A DNA stretch of 64,000 bases, taken from NCBI RefSeq assembly GCF_001523745.2, contig NZ_CP013386.1, forward strand, positions 1,116,001-1,180,000. The letters are read 5' to 3'. Numbering within the stretch: the first letter of the stretch is position 1; each line of letters opens with the position of its first letter. Position numbers and translations under genes: made by a program. The notes beneath the pieces are model-generated. The model did not search any database. It saw only the letters and a program-made list of their open reading frames with translations, and had not been told where the DNA came from. Shown piece by piece: positions 27,355-35,312 of this stretch. This DNA is from Burkholderia mayonis (lineage in GTDB: Bacteria > Pseudomonadota > Gammaproteobacteria > Burkholderiales > Burkholderiaceae).

Positions 27355-27639
27355 TCAGCCGGCTTCGGAAAACACCCAGTGCTCGCCTTCGTTCCGGTCG
27401 ATGATCTCCTCCGCGTACAGCAGCGATGCCCGTCGCGCGTCGCCGGCGTTGGAGAACGGCGAGCGGTCGGCGAGCTTGAAGATGCGGCCTTGGGAGGCGG
27501 CCGTTTGCTGCGAGCGCGGGCAGATTCGCACGGCGGCGTCGAAGCCCGCTTCGTAGTTGTGGCCGCGACCCTCTCCAGCGGGCACATGGGGATAGATGAG
27601 CGGATGAATTTCGAATCCGCGATACACATGCATGCTCAT
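27355..27639 (-). CDS. Small hypothetical protein, 5' end reshaped by an IS element
   Basis: A 94-residue soluble protein, MSMHVYRGFEIHPLIYPHVPAGEGRGHNYEAGFDAAVRIC..., ending EIIDRNEGEHWVFSEAG. No signal or membrane segment. As with the gene at 17099, its ATG is the edge of an IS1111 derivative, so the native GGAGAATTGAA ribosome-binding stretch now lies 630 bp away. Function unknown. Confidence 0.7.
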   Translation of the reverse strand: MSMHVYRGFEIHPLIYPHVPAGEGRGHNYEAGFDAAVRICPRSQQTAASQGRIFKLADRSPFSNAGDARRASLLYAEEIIDRNEGEHWVFSEAG

Positions 27640-28269
27640 GACGCCTATATGAACGCGTCCCGTTTGCCACAGTTTTCGTGTGTTTCTGACTGACAGGATG
27701 GGCAGCGGCTCTATATCCGGCCTTGTTGCAGCCGGTTCTGCCGCTGCGGGCCCCGATGAAATATGCTGACTCGCACCTCATTCTGCTGGCGAGCTGGAAG
27801 CTCTAGGCGCCATACAGGTTTAGCGAGTCCCGGTCCTACCTGGCTTGTCATCACACTCGATTGCTGCGCAACCTTTCGACGTTCACCCTGTGTTAAAGAT
27901 TGACCTTCTACTTCGTGTGAGCCGGTCAAATCGGCTTCACGCTCACGTAGGCTTTGCAGTACGGCCGGTCATGAGCGAGCACCGCCGCACGCTTCCATCC
28001 CGATCAGACATGGCGCTCTGTTCGCAAAATGCTCCAGAAACTTCGCCCGCTTGATCGGCTTGTTCACGATCTTTCCGCTTGTCTGATCGACGTAATGCAC
28101 CCGGAAAACCTGCTTGGCGATATCTATGCCCACGGCCATACTGTTCATCGTGGATCCTCCGGTTGCCGGGAAATGCGTGCATTTTCCACCTGGGCACTTC
28201 GATGCCTTTGGCCCGTGAGGATCCTCCTTCTTCCTTCGCTCACTCGGTCACGGGGTGGGACGCGGTCAT
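27637..28269 (-). mobile_element. Internally deleted IS110-family (IS1111 group) element, copy 2
   Basis: 633 bp, same length, orientation, ends and deletion junction as copy 1, with three substitutions seen by eye (in the right-end noncoding part and the transposase fragment). The minus-strand upstream flank is ATCGCAAGGAGAATTGAA, close to ATCGTCAGGAGAATGAA at copy 1. Identical deletion junctions show that both come from one already defective element. Confidence 0.82.
27969..28148 (-). pseudogene. IS1111-type transposase N-terminal fragment (copy 2)
   Basis: The same 59-codon fragment as in copy 1, again ending at a TGA created by the deletion junction. Confidence 0.85.
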
Positions 28270-28834
28270 TTCAATTCTCCTTGCGATCGTGAGCAGCGGA
28301 TCGCGATGATGGGATGGCTTCGGCTTCGGCTTCGGCTTCGCGCGCGTGCGAAGCATCGAGCGTCCAGTGCAGCGCCGCTGAGGGCGTCGAATGCGTGAAG
28401 AGGCAGCGACGCACGAGGGGAAGGGTGCGATGGACAATCTGAGCGTTTGTGCAAGGAACGCAAGCAGATTGATTCATCATACGCGCGCTGGGTGAGTTGT
28501 CCAGAAAAAACGAGCGGCGGCGGGCGTGTCGTCGGCTCGCAGCGTTTTGTTCCGGCTGTCTCTTTTCGAAAACGAATTGGATCGAAGGCACACTGTCTCG
28601 TTACGCCTCTCGCTATGACGATCACGGACGACGTTCGGTCGTCGGCCTTCGTGTTTCATGAGCAGACACGTCGATATGACGTGATCGCCATCGTCCGCAA
28701 CCGATCGGATATCTTAGCTTTCCCGACAGAATTCACGAATCAAGGTGGGGGGGTGATTTCGGTTTGGCTCTCGAGTATTGTGCCGCCAACAATGCCCTCA
28801 TAGATGGGGGGCTTGAATGCTGTCGGTGCCATTC
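28270..28834. other. Lower-GC stretch between the IS1111 derivative and the IS3 element
   Basis: About 565 bp. It contains a GGCTTC hexamer repeat (28316-28339) and a marginal plus-strand frame from ATG 28615 (MTITDDVRSSAFVFHEQTRRYDVIAIV..., 62 codons) without a ribosome-binding site that runs into the IS3 left end. Possibly the remains of a gene interrupted by the IS. Confidence 0.45.
28316..28339. repeat. Simple sequence repeat, four GGCTTC units
   Basis: Four exact tandem copies of GGCTTC. Such short hexamer repeats are typical variable loci in the B. pseudomallei group and may differ between strains. Confidence 0.8.
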
Positions 28835-28873
28835 TGAGGTTCACTCGTTTTTTCGCCTTCCAACGGTCCCGAG

Positions 28874-29754
28874 TTATGCAGCGGCGTCCTTGGTCTGCTG
28901 AGCTTTGATCCAGTCTCGAAGGAACTGCTCCGGAGAAACAAAGCCGAGCGACGAATGACGACGACTGCGGTTGTAAAACACTTCGATGTATTCGAACAGA
29001 TCGGCCTTCGCGTCCTGATGCGCGTGGCGTGAACCCGTTCGTTCTTCAGGCTGTTGAAGAAGCTTTCCGTCGGCGCGTTGTCCCAACAATTTCCCTTGCG
29101 GCTCGTCGAGCAACGCATGCCGTAGGCGGCCAGTTTGCGCTGGAACTCGTGACTCGCATACTGGTTGCCGCGGTCGGAGTGGCACAGTGCGCCCGGCGCG
29201 GGTCGGCGGCGAAACCAAGCCATCGTCAGCGCGTCCGTCACGAGATCCGCCGTCATGCGCGGCTTGATCGACCAGCCCACCACCTCCCGGTTGAACAGAT
29301 CGAGCACCGCGGCCACGTACAGCCAGCCCTCGTCGGTCCAGATGTACGTGATGTCCGAACTGAACACCTGATTCGGCTCGGCGGACATGAACTCGCGATT
29401 CAACAGATTCGGCGCTACCGGCAGTTTGTGCTTCGAATCGGTCGTCATCCGTTAGCGGCGTTTGTGTCGGGCTCGGATACCGTTCTCACGCATCAGCCAT
29501 TCCACACGCTCCTTGCTGGCCGGAAAGCCGCGCTCGCGGATTTCCTCGGTCATGCGCGGCGAACCGTATGCACCCTTGAACTCGGCGTGCACCGTCCGGA
29601 TCATCGTCAGCAGTTGCGTGTCCGTCAGTCGCGTTCGTCCCGGCGTACCGCCGCGTTTCCACGCGCGATAGCTGCTCACGCTGACCGATAGCACGCAGCA
29701 CAGCGACCGCAGCGGATATTGCCCGACCTGCCGGTCGACCCAGGCATACCTCAC
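28874..29754 (-). pseudogene. IS3-family transposase OrfB (DDE), nonsense and frameshift mutations
   Basis: Read from a GTG at 29754. The HTH_21 region (TVHAEFKGAYGSPRMTEEIRERGF) ends at an in-frame TAA (29452-29454) after ARHKRR. The frame then continues with the integrase core: SSDITYIW (Asp), [11 protein letters not shown] (Asp) and [16 protein letters not shown] (Glu), so the DDE triad is present. Near 29030 a frameshift moves the C-terminus ([26 protein letters not shown]) to another frame. Two lesions make it inactive. Confidence 0.85.
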
Positions 29755-30040
29755 AGCAGGTCCTTCGCGAAGGATGCTGCTTTTTTGTGATCTCAAGCTC
29801 CATCTGCAGGCGCTTGTTCTCCGCTCGCAGTCAAGACAGTTCCATCTGCTCCGGCGTGACCGGCTTCGCTCCGGCACCGCTGAGCTTGCCCGACGCCTCA
29901 GCCTTCACCCAGTTGCGAAGCGTCTGTTCAGAAATGCCCAGCTCGCGGGCCACCACGGTCACTCCTTGGCCATCCTCGCCCCGCTGTACGGCGGCCAGCT
30001 TGAACTCCGCCGTGTACACCTGTTTCGGTACCTTGAACAT
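29751..30040 (-). pseudogene. IS3-family OrfA, nonsense mutation
   Basis: Starts MFKVPKQVYTAEFKLAAVQRGEDG with a helix-turn-helix GVTVVARELGISEQTLRNW. A TGA at 29831-29833 replaces the expected Arg codon before the leucine-zipper region (LRAENKRLQMELEI). An A-run (AAAAAAG) at the end is where IS3 elements slip to make OrfAB. Confidence 0.85.
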
Positions 30041-30202
30041 GCCTGATTTCCTTCCTTTCCGTCGAGTTTATACACGACCTCTTGGAAGGCGAAATTTCAG
30101 GGGAAGCTCACCGGCCCCGATCCTGCGATTGAGCACGCCATCAATTTCATGGGGGTACAAATATTCCTTGTGTTTCCAATTTTTTGGGGGACATTTATTG
30201 TC

Positions 30203-30478
30203 ATGGACATTACCTACGACCCAAATAAGAGCGAAAGGAACATTGTCGAGCGTGGACTTTCGTTTGAGCTGGCGCGTGAATTTGAGATGGCGGGCGCGCT
30301 GATCGTGGAAGATGTTCGGATGATGTACCCGGAACGCCGCTTTCAGGCGCTCGTCCACATCGGCGATCGCCTTCGTATGCTGGTGTTCACGCCGCGCGAC
30401 GGCATGGTTCACGTTATCAGCCTGCGCAAGGCTAACTCCCGCGAGGTGAAAGGATATGAGCAAGCGAAAAGTACGTAA
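30203..30478 (+). CDS. brnT: BrnT-family toxin (type II toxin-antitoxin)
   Basis: A 91-residue RelE-fold ribonuclease toxin. The family start MDITYDPNKSERNIVERGLSFE, the central EDVRMMYPERRFQALVHIGDRLRMLVFT and the end VHVISLRKANSREVKGYEQ contain the usual BrnT blocks, including the catalytic-type RxE/Arg cluster near the C-terminus. The ATG at 30203 is chosen over 30149 because the family begins there. It overlaps the antitoxin gene by 23 bp. The toxin inhibits translation by RNA cleavage; expression is normally autorepressed by the BrnA-BrnT complex. Confidence 0.9.
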   Translation: MDITYDPNKSERNIVERGLSFELAREFEMAGALIVEDVRMMYPERRFQALVHIGDRLRMLVFTPRDGMVHVISLRKANSREVKGYEQAKST

Positions 30479-30746
30479 TCCAGTTGACGAGAATCCGGAA
30501 TGGACCGACGCCGACTTCGTGCGTGCGCGTCCGGCCGAGGAGGTGTTGACTGAACTGCTCGGCAAGGATGTTGCAGCCAAACTGACGAAACCGTGTGGTC
30601 GGCCGAAGTCGGCCAATCCCAAGACCCCGCTTAAGCTGCGGATCGATCCTGACATTGTGAGCGCCTACAAAGCGCAGGGCGAAGGATGGCAAACGCGCAT
30701 GAACGATGCGCTACGGGACTACGCGAAGTCACACAGCATGATGTGA
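30456..30746 (+). CDS. brnA: BrnA-family antitoxin
   Basis: A 96-residue antitoxin with a flexible N-terminus (toxin binding) and a C-terminal ribbon-helix-helix-like DNA-binding part, LKLRIDPDIVSAYKAQGEGWQTRMNDALRDYAKSH. It overlaps brnT. Both frames are intact, so the pair is probably functional although it lies among decayed mobile DNA. Confidence 0.9.
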   Translation: MSKRKVRNPVDENPEWTDADFVRARPAEEVLTELLGKDVAAKLTKPCGRPKSANPKTPLKLRIDPDIVSAYKAQGEGWQTRMNDALRDYAKSHSMM

Positions 30747-30799
30747 TTGGGCGGCGGTTGCCCATGCATCCGCACGCTTGGACGATTCGGGCTCGCAGC

Positions 30800-31080
30800 G
30801 CGTCCCTATGAGCCGACAGACGGGACGCGTCCACACTTCGTCGGTAGGTGCACGCTGTAAAACACAAAGCGATGGTGGCCGTTGATCGCGCGTAGCTCGG
30901 CGAGCACGTCGAGCGCCTGACGTGATAGAGGCACGATATGCGGGTCACGCATCTTCATGCGTTCCGCCGGTACGCGCCATTCGGCGGCGTCTTCGTTAAA
31001 CTCCTGCCATTCCGCACGAATCATTTCTGCCGTGCGTACGAAGGTCCGACAGAATTCACATTTCGCCGTGAGAGGCTTGT
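30800..31080 (-). pseudogene. P4-type tyrosine recombinase (integrase) remnant
   Basis: An internal piece of an integrase catalytic domain: LTFVR-like CRTFVRTAEMIRAEWQEFNEDAAEWRVPAERMKMRDPHIVPLSRQALDVLAELRAINGHHRFVF, which holds the first catalytic Arg block and the conserved HIVPLS strand. Both ends are missing: the HxxR and Tyr motifs are absent and the frame breaks after FVF. It lies 0.5 kb from tRNA-Arg, consistent with a prophage or island that used this tRNA. Confidence 0.75.
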
Positions 31081-31164
31081 GTATAAGTGGTCAGGGGTTG
31101 TGCGCTTGTTGAATATACCCCCAAAAATACCCCCGAACGACGCTCGCTACCCCTGTTCGGTGCT

Positions 31165-31449
31165 CTAGCGTCGAGCGCTCGCAAGCTGTTCACACTCCTT
31201 TTGCGCGGCTTCGCGACGCGCATCGAGATAGTCGGCGAGGTCTTGCAGGTGTACGCCCTTGGCACACTTCTGCGACGGCTCGACACGAATCAACGGAAGT
31301 CGGATTTCGCCGAGCGACACCTTGCGAATCGTCTTGTCGGTCGACAGGTGCGGAAAGAAGTCCCGGCATACTTCGTCGATCGGGATCACCGTCCGCGTGT
31401 TGTACTGCGCCATAAGCAAAAATGCCGTGTTCAAGTTCGTTTTCTCCAT
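31165..31449 (-). CDS. PrtN-like pyocin activator protein
   Basis: A 94-residue protein, LNTAFLLMAQYNTRTVIPIDEVCRDFFPHLSTDKTIRKVSLGEIRLPLIRVEPSQKCAKGVHLQDLADYLDARREAAQ. This is the PrtN pattern, an activator of R/F-type pyocin genes in Pseudomonas and frequent next to integrases in Burkholderia prophages. Start is uncertain: ATG at 31449 (MEKTNL...) or TTG at 31434, which has GGAG at better spacing and gives the usual N-terminus. Its targets seem to be lost from this island. Confidence 0.8.
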   Translation of the reverse strand: MEKTNLNTAFLLMAQYNTRTVIPIDEVCRDFFPHLSTDKTIRKVSLGEIRLPLIRVEPSQKCAKGVHLQDLADYLDARREAAQKECEQLASARR

Positions 31450-31487
31450 CGTCTCAGGCTCAAATGTCGGTGGAGGAAGAAAAAAGC

Positions 31488-31515
31488 CCCACGTAGCATA
31501 ACTAGGCGGGGTTTT
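31488..31515 (-). terminator. Terminator of tRNA-Arg
   Basis: On the minus strand AAAACCCC pairs with GGGGCTTTT around a small inner hairpin, followed by a T-run. It lies 45 bp beyond the tRNA 3' end. Confidence 0.65.
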
Positions 31516-31560
31516 CTGAAACTTTGGGGGATTTCGCCGGACTACTTCGGAATCATCGGA

Positions 31561-31635
31561 TGGTCCCCCCGACAGGAATCGAACCTGTATCTAGCGCTTA
31601 GGAGGCGCTTGTTCTATCCATTGAACTACGGGGGG
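31561..31635 (-). tRNA. tRNA-Arg (CCT anticodon)
   Basis: 75 nt including an encoded CCA end. Acceptor CCCCCCG/CGGGGGG, D-stem GTTC/GAAC, anticodon stem AGCGC/GCGCT with loop CTCCTAA (anticodon CCT), T-arm ACAGG-TTCGATT-CCTGT. It borders the island with the integrase remnant and PrtN-like gene, so it probably served as attachment site. Confidence 0.93.
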
Positions 31636-32109
31636 CGGATAGGAATCGCCGGGATCGTCGGAAGCATCGCGTATCGACTGCTGACCGCTTCCAAACCTTG
31701 TCCCGCCGAGCTTTGCGATTTTAACGAATTCGCGTGAGATGCGGTGCCACTGAGCACGAAGTGCGTACGTCCCGCTTCGACCGGTCGATTGCCGTTCCCG
31801 GTCGTGCGATTCGGATGACTCAGCAACCTTCGCCGGCTCGATCACGCTCGAATCCGGCCTCGAGTCCGCCGATCGGAGAGGGCAGCGAGGGCAGAGTATA
31901 GCAAAGACGTTCCGAGCGAAGATCGTCATCGATAACGTTGCTGCGTGGCCGCCGCGTGAGGCGACGCGCAAGTCGTCCGCGTCGCGCGTGCCGCCGCAGT
32001 CTCCGGCATATCGCTCGGCTCATGCCGTTGCCGTTGCCGACGCCGCACAAGCCCGTTGCCGGGCGCATTGGCGGTAGGCCGGCCGCCGCGCACCGCCTTG
32101 CCGCGTGAA
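31636..32109. other. Intergenic stretch without a recognised gene
   Basis: About 470 bp between tRNA-Arg and the rubredoxin gene. It must contain the tRNA promoter near 31640-31740. No gene seen. Confidence 0.5.
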
Positions 32110-32292
32110 TCAGAACTCCACGACGACGAAATCTTCCTTGCCGACGTCGCACAGCGGGCAGCGCCAGTTGTCCGGAATGTCGGCGAAGCGGGTGCCGGCC
32201 GCGATGCCTTCATCCGGCAAACCGTCCTCTTCGTTATAGATCCAGCCGCAAATCAGACAGACCCAGCTCTTGTATTCGACCACTTCGCTCAT
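32110..32292 (-). CDS. rubA: Rubredoxin
   Basis: A 60-residue one-iron redox protein. Two Cys knuckles, WVCLICGWIYNEEDGLPDEGIAAGTRFADIP and NWRCPLCDVGKEDF, supply the Fe(SCys)4 site. Length is that of the minimal family. It carries single electrons, in related bacteria to alkane hydroxylases or in oxidative-stress relief. Monocistronic and divergent from the next gene. Confidence 0.95.
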   Translation of the reverse strand: MSEVVEYKSWVCLICGWIYNEEDGLPDEGIAAGTRFADIPDNWRCPLCDVGKEDFVVVEF

Positions 32293-32584
32293 GTTGCACT
32301 CTTGAAGAACCGTTGCATTCGACGTCGCCTGATCGCGCGAACGCGGCGCATCGGGCGGCGAAAGGCGCAATGGTACCGGATTTGTCGCGCGCGGCCGTCG
32401 GAGCGCGGCGCGGACCGGGCGCGCCCGCTTCCCGTTCGCGCGCGGCGCGAGCCCGGCCGCAGACCATGCGGCGCGCGTCGCCCGCGCGCCCGAGCCGGCC
32501 CCAAACAGCCGGCCCCAAACCCGCGACGCGCCCGCCGGTCGCGGTGTATCCTTCGATGGCCTTTCAACCCAAAAGGAGAGAGCG

Positions 32585-32992
32585 ATGCTCAACAACAAAT
32601 GGCTGGCCGGCGCGTTCACCGCGGCCGCGCTGTTCGCGTCCGCCTCGGCGCACGCGGAAGCGAGGGTGTTTTTCGTCGAGCCGACCGACGGTGCGGCCGT
32701 CACGAATCCCGTCCACGTGAAATTCGGTCTCGAAGGCGACATCGTGCTTCGGCCCGCGGGCGACATGACGCCTCACACCGGCCACCATCATCTGCTGATC
32801 GACGGCAAGCCGGTACCGAGAGGCGAGGTGATCCCGGTCAGCGATCACTCGTTGCACTTCGGCAAGCCCCAGACCGAGACCGACGTGCGGCTGCCGCCCG
32901 GCCAGCACACGCTGACGATGCAGTTCGGCGACGGCGCGCACCGCTCGTACGGTCCCGAAATGAGCCAGACGATCACGGTCAACGTCAAGTAA
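32585..32992 (+). CDS. Secreted DUF4399 protein
   Basis: A 135-residue exported protein. The signal peptide (1-24, ending SASAHAEA) is followed by one DUF4399 domain: RVFFVEPTDGAAVTNPVHVKFGLEG and the His-rich TPHTGHHHLLIDG, then SLHFGKPQTETDVRLPPGQHTLTMQFGDG. The His cluster could bind a metal. AAGGAGAGA precedes the ATG. Function unknown. Confidence 0.87.
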   Translation: MLNNKWLAGAFTAAALFASASAHAEARVFFVEPTDGAAVTNPVHVKFGLEGDIVLRPAGDMTPHTGHHHLLIDGKPVPRGEVIPVSDHSLHFGKPQTETDVRLPPGQHTLTMQFGDGAHRSYGPEMSQTITVNVK

Positions 32993-33161
32993 GATAAGCC
33001 GTTCGGCCGTCCGGGATGCGAGGGCCGCGCCCGGTCCTCGCAGCCACCGGCGCCGACGGTCGCGTCGCGCGGCCCACAGCGCTAGGCCGTTGTGCCATGT
33101 CGGCGCGGCGCGCCGCCCCCGGTACAATGTGCGCTTCCGATTCTTCTCCGCCGTCTTCCCC

Positions 33162-35108
33162 ATGTCGCTTTATTCCATTACCGGCGCGCAACTCGCGTTC
33201 GGTCACGTTGCGCTGCTCGATCACGCGGACTTCTCGCTCGAAGCCGGCGAACGCGTCGGGCTCATCGGCCGCAACGGCGCCGGCAAGTCGTCGCTGCTCA
33301 AGATCGTCGCCGACCTCGCGAGGCCCGACGACGGGCTCGTCACGCGACAGCAGAGCCTCGTGACGGTCTACGTGCCGCAGGAGCCCGAATTCGAAGCCGG
33401 GCAGACGGTGTTCGACGCGGTTGCGTCGGGGCTGACCGAGACGCGCACGCTCCTCGCCGAGTACGACGAGATCGCGCATCGGCTCGCGGACACGCCCGAA
33501 GGCGCGGAGCACGACGCATTGCTTGCGCGGATGAACGCGCTGCAATCGTCACTCGATGCGACGGATGCATGGAGCTGGCGCACGCGGGTCGCGACGACGC
33601 TCGCGCAAATCGGGCTCGACGGCGACACGCGGGTCGATGCGCTGTCGGGCGGGATGCAGAAGCGCGCGGCGCTCGCGCGCGCGCTCGTCGTGCAGCCAGA
33701 CGTGCTGCTCCTCGACGAGCCGACCAACCACCTCGACTTCGACGGCATCCGCTGGCTGGAGGAACTGCTCGTCACGCAGCGCGCGGGCCTGTTGTTCATC
33801 ACGCACGACCGTGCGTTCCTCGATCGCGTCGCGACGCGCATCGTCGAGCTCGACCGTGGCCGCCTGCTGTCGTATCCGGGCAACTTCTCCGCGTATCAGA
33901 CTCGCAAGGCGCAGCAGCTCGAAGTCGAGCGCGTCGAGAACGAGAAGTTCGACAAACTGCTCGCGCAGGAAGAAGTCTGGATCCGCAAGGGCGTCGAGGC
34001 GCGGCGCACCCGCAGCGTCGGCCGCGTCGCGCGGCTCGAGCAGATGCGCCGCGAGCGCGCGGAGCGCCGCAACGCGCAGGGCAACGTGAAGCTCGACGTC
34101 GCGCAGGGCGAGAAGTCGGGCAAGATCGTCGCGGAGCTGACCGACGTGACGAAGCGCTACGGCGACCGCACGGTCGTCGACCGCTTCTCGACGACCGTGA
34201 TGCGCGGCGACAAGATCGGTTTCGTCGGCCCGAACGGCGCCGGCAAGACGACGCTGCTCAAGCTGATCCTGGGCGAGCTTTCGCCCGACGCGGGCACGGT
34301 GCGCATCGGCACGAACCTGCAGGTCGCGTACTTCGACCAGATGCGCGCGCAGCTCGACCAGGAAAAGAGCCTGTCGGACACGATCAGCCCCGGCAGCGAG
34401 TGGGTCGAGATTGGCGGCGTGCGCAAGCACGTGATGAGCTATCTCGGCGATTTCCTGTTCGCGCCGGAACGCGCGCGTTCGCCCGTCAAGTCGCTGTCGG
34501 GCGGCGAGCGCAATCGTCTCCTGCTCGCGCGTCTCTTTGCGCGCCCGGCGAACGTGCTCGTGCTCGACGAGCCGACCAACGACCTCGACATCCCGACGCT
34601 CGAGCTGCTCGAAGAGCTGCTGACCGACTACGACGGCACGGTGCTGCTCGTCAGCCACGACCGCGCGTTCCTCGACAACGTCGTCACGTCGGTGATCGCG
34701 TCGGAAGGCAACGGGCAGTGGCGCGAATACGTCGGCGGCTTCACCGACTGGCAGATCCAGCGCGACCGCGCGCAGCGGATCGCCGACGAGGACGCGGCGA
34801 AGCGCGCTGCGAAGGAGCCTGCGAGCGCGAAGGACGACGCGCCGAAGAGCGCGGCGGGCCGCAACGCGCAGCGCACGGTCAAGCTGTCGTTCAACGAGCA
34901 GCGCGAGCTCGACGCGCTGCCGGAACAGATCGCCGGGCTCGAGGCCGAGCAGAAGGCGATCGGCGCGCAGCTCGAAGACGGCTCGATCTTCTCGAAGGAC
35001 CCGCAGGAGGGCGCGCGCCTCACCGAGCGCTTCGCCGCGCTCGACGACGAACTGCTCGCGGCGCTCGAGCGCTGGGAGGCGCTCGAAGCGAAACGTAAGC
35101 CTTCATGA
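33162..35108 (+). CDS. uup: ABC-F ATPase Uup
   Basis: A 648-residue soluble protein with two ABC domains and no membrane segments. First Walker A GRNGAGKSS, signature LSGGMQKR and LLLDEPTNHLD; second Walker A GPNGAGKTT, signature LSGGERNR and LVLDEPTNDLD. The linker (PtIM) and a C-terminal coiled coil (LSFNEQRELDALPEQIAGLEAEQKAIGAQL) identify Uup rather than EttA. It binds ribosomes and branched DNA and limits RecA-independent excision of repeats. Start at ATG 33162. Confidence 0.92.
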   Translation: MSLYSITGAQLAFGHVALLDHADFSLEAGERVGLIGRNGAGKSSLLKIVADLARPDDGLVTRQQSLVTVYVPQEPEFEAGQTVFDAVASGLTETRTLLAEYDEIAHRLADTPEGAEHDALLARMNALQSSLDATDAWSWRTRVATTLAQIGLDGDTRVDALSGGMQKRAALARALVVQPDVLLLDEPTNHLDFDGIRWLEELLVTQRAGLLFITHDRAFLDRVATRIVELDRGRLLSYPGNFSAYQTRKAQQLEVERVENEKFDKLLAQEEVWIRKGVEARRTRSVGRVARLEQMRRERAERRNAQGNVKLDVAQGEKSGKIVAELTDVTKRYGDRTVVDRFSTTVMRGDKIGFVGPNGAGKTTLLKLILGELSPDAGTVRIGTNLQVAYFDQMRAQLDQEKSLSDTISPGSEWVEIGGVRKHVMSYLGDFLFAPERARSPVKSLSGGERNRLLLARLFARPANVLVLDEPTNDLDIPTLELLEELLTDYDGTVLLVSHDRAFLDNVVTSVIASEGNGQWREYVGGFTDWQIQRDRAQRIADEDAAKRAAKEPASAKDDAPKSAAGRNAQRTVKLSFNEQRELDALPEQIAGLEAEQKAIGAQLEDGSIFSKDPQEGARLTERFAALDDELLAALERWEALEAKRKPS

Positions 35109-35259
35109 GTTCGCCGTTGCGGAACCAGTAAAATACGCCGCGTTCCGGGTGGGGCTCGCGCCGCCGTCGCGCGCGGCGCGCCGCCCGCTTTCGAAGCAAT
35201 CCAAGCACGCTATTGTTTCGATTCGGATTTTTATCGAATTCAACGTTTTGTCCACGATG

Positions 35260-35282
35260 TTATCCACACGAGTTGGGGATAA
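35260..35282. promoter_or_regulatory. Inverted pair of DnaA-box-like sites before parE
   Basis: A perfect DnaA box TTATCCACA (35260-35268) faces TGGGGATAA (35274-35282, reverse TTATCCCCA, one mismatch). The pair lies 31-53 bp before the parE start, so DnaA could control topoisomerase IV synthesis. Binding is inferred. Confidence 0.5.
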
Positions 35283-35312
35283 CGTCAAGGTGAATGACGA
35301 ACCTGAGCTTCT

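Larger units (their letters stand above)
28835..30110 (-). mobile_element. IS3-family insertion sequence, complete ends but dead transposase
   Basis: 1276 bp bounded by imperfect 29-bp inverted repeats: both read TGAG at the outer end and share TTTCGCCTTCCAA at the inner end (28835-28863 and 30082-30110, 22 of 29 matching by eye). Two overlapping frames, orfA and orfB, run on the minus strand. No obvious direct repeat flanks it. The island genes brnT and brnA start immediately to its right. Confidence 0.85.

Noticed and set aside
28723..31058. 14-bp direct repeat CCGACAGAATTCAC at 28723-28736 and 31045-31058 as possible attachment sites
   Set aside because: Repeats of this length are expected by chance in a window of this size, and the right copy lies inside the integrase remnant rather than at the tRNA end.
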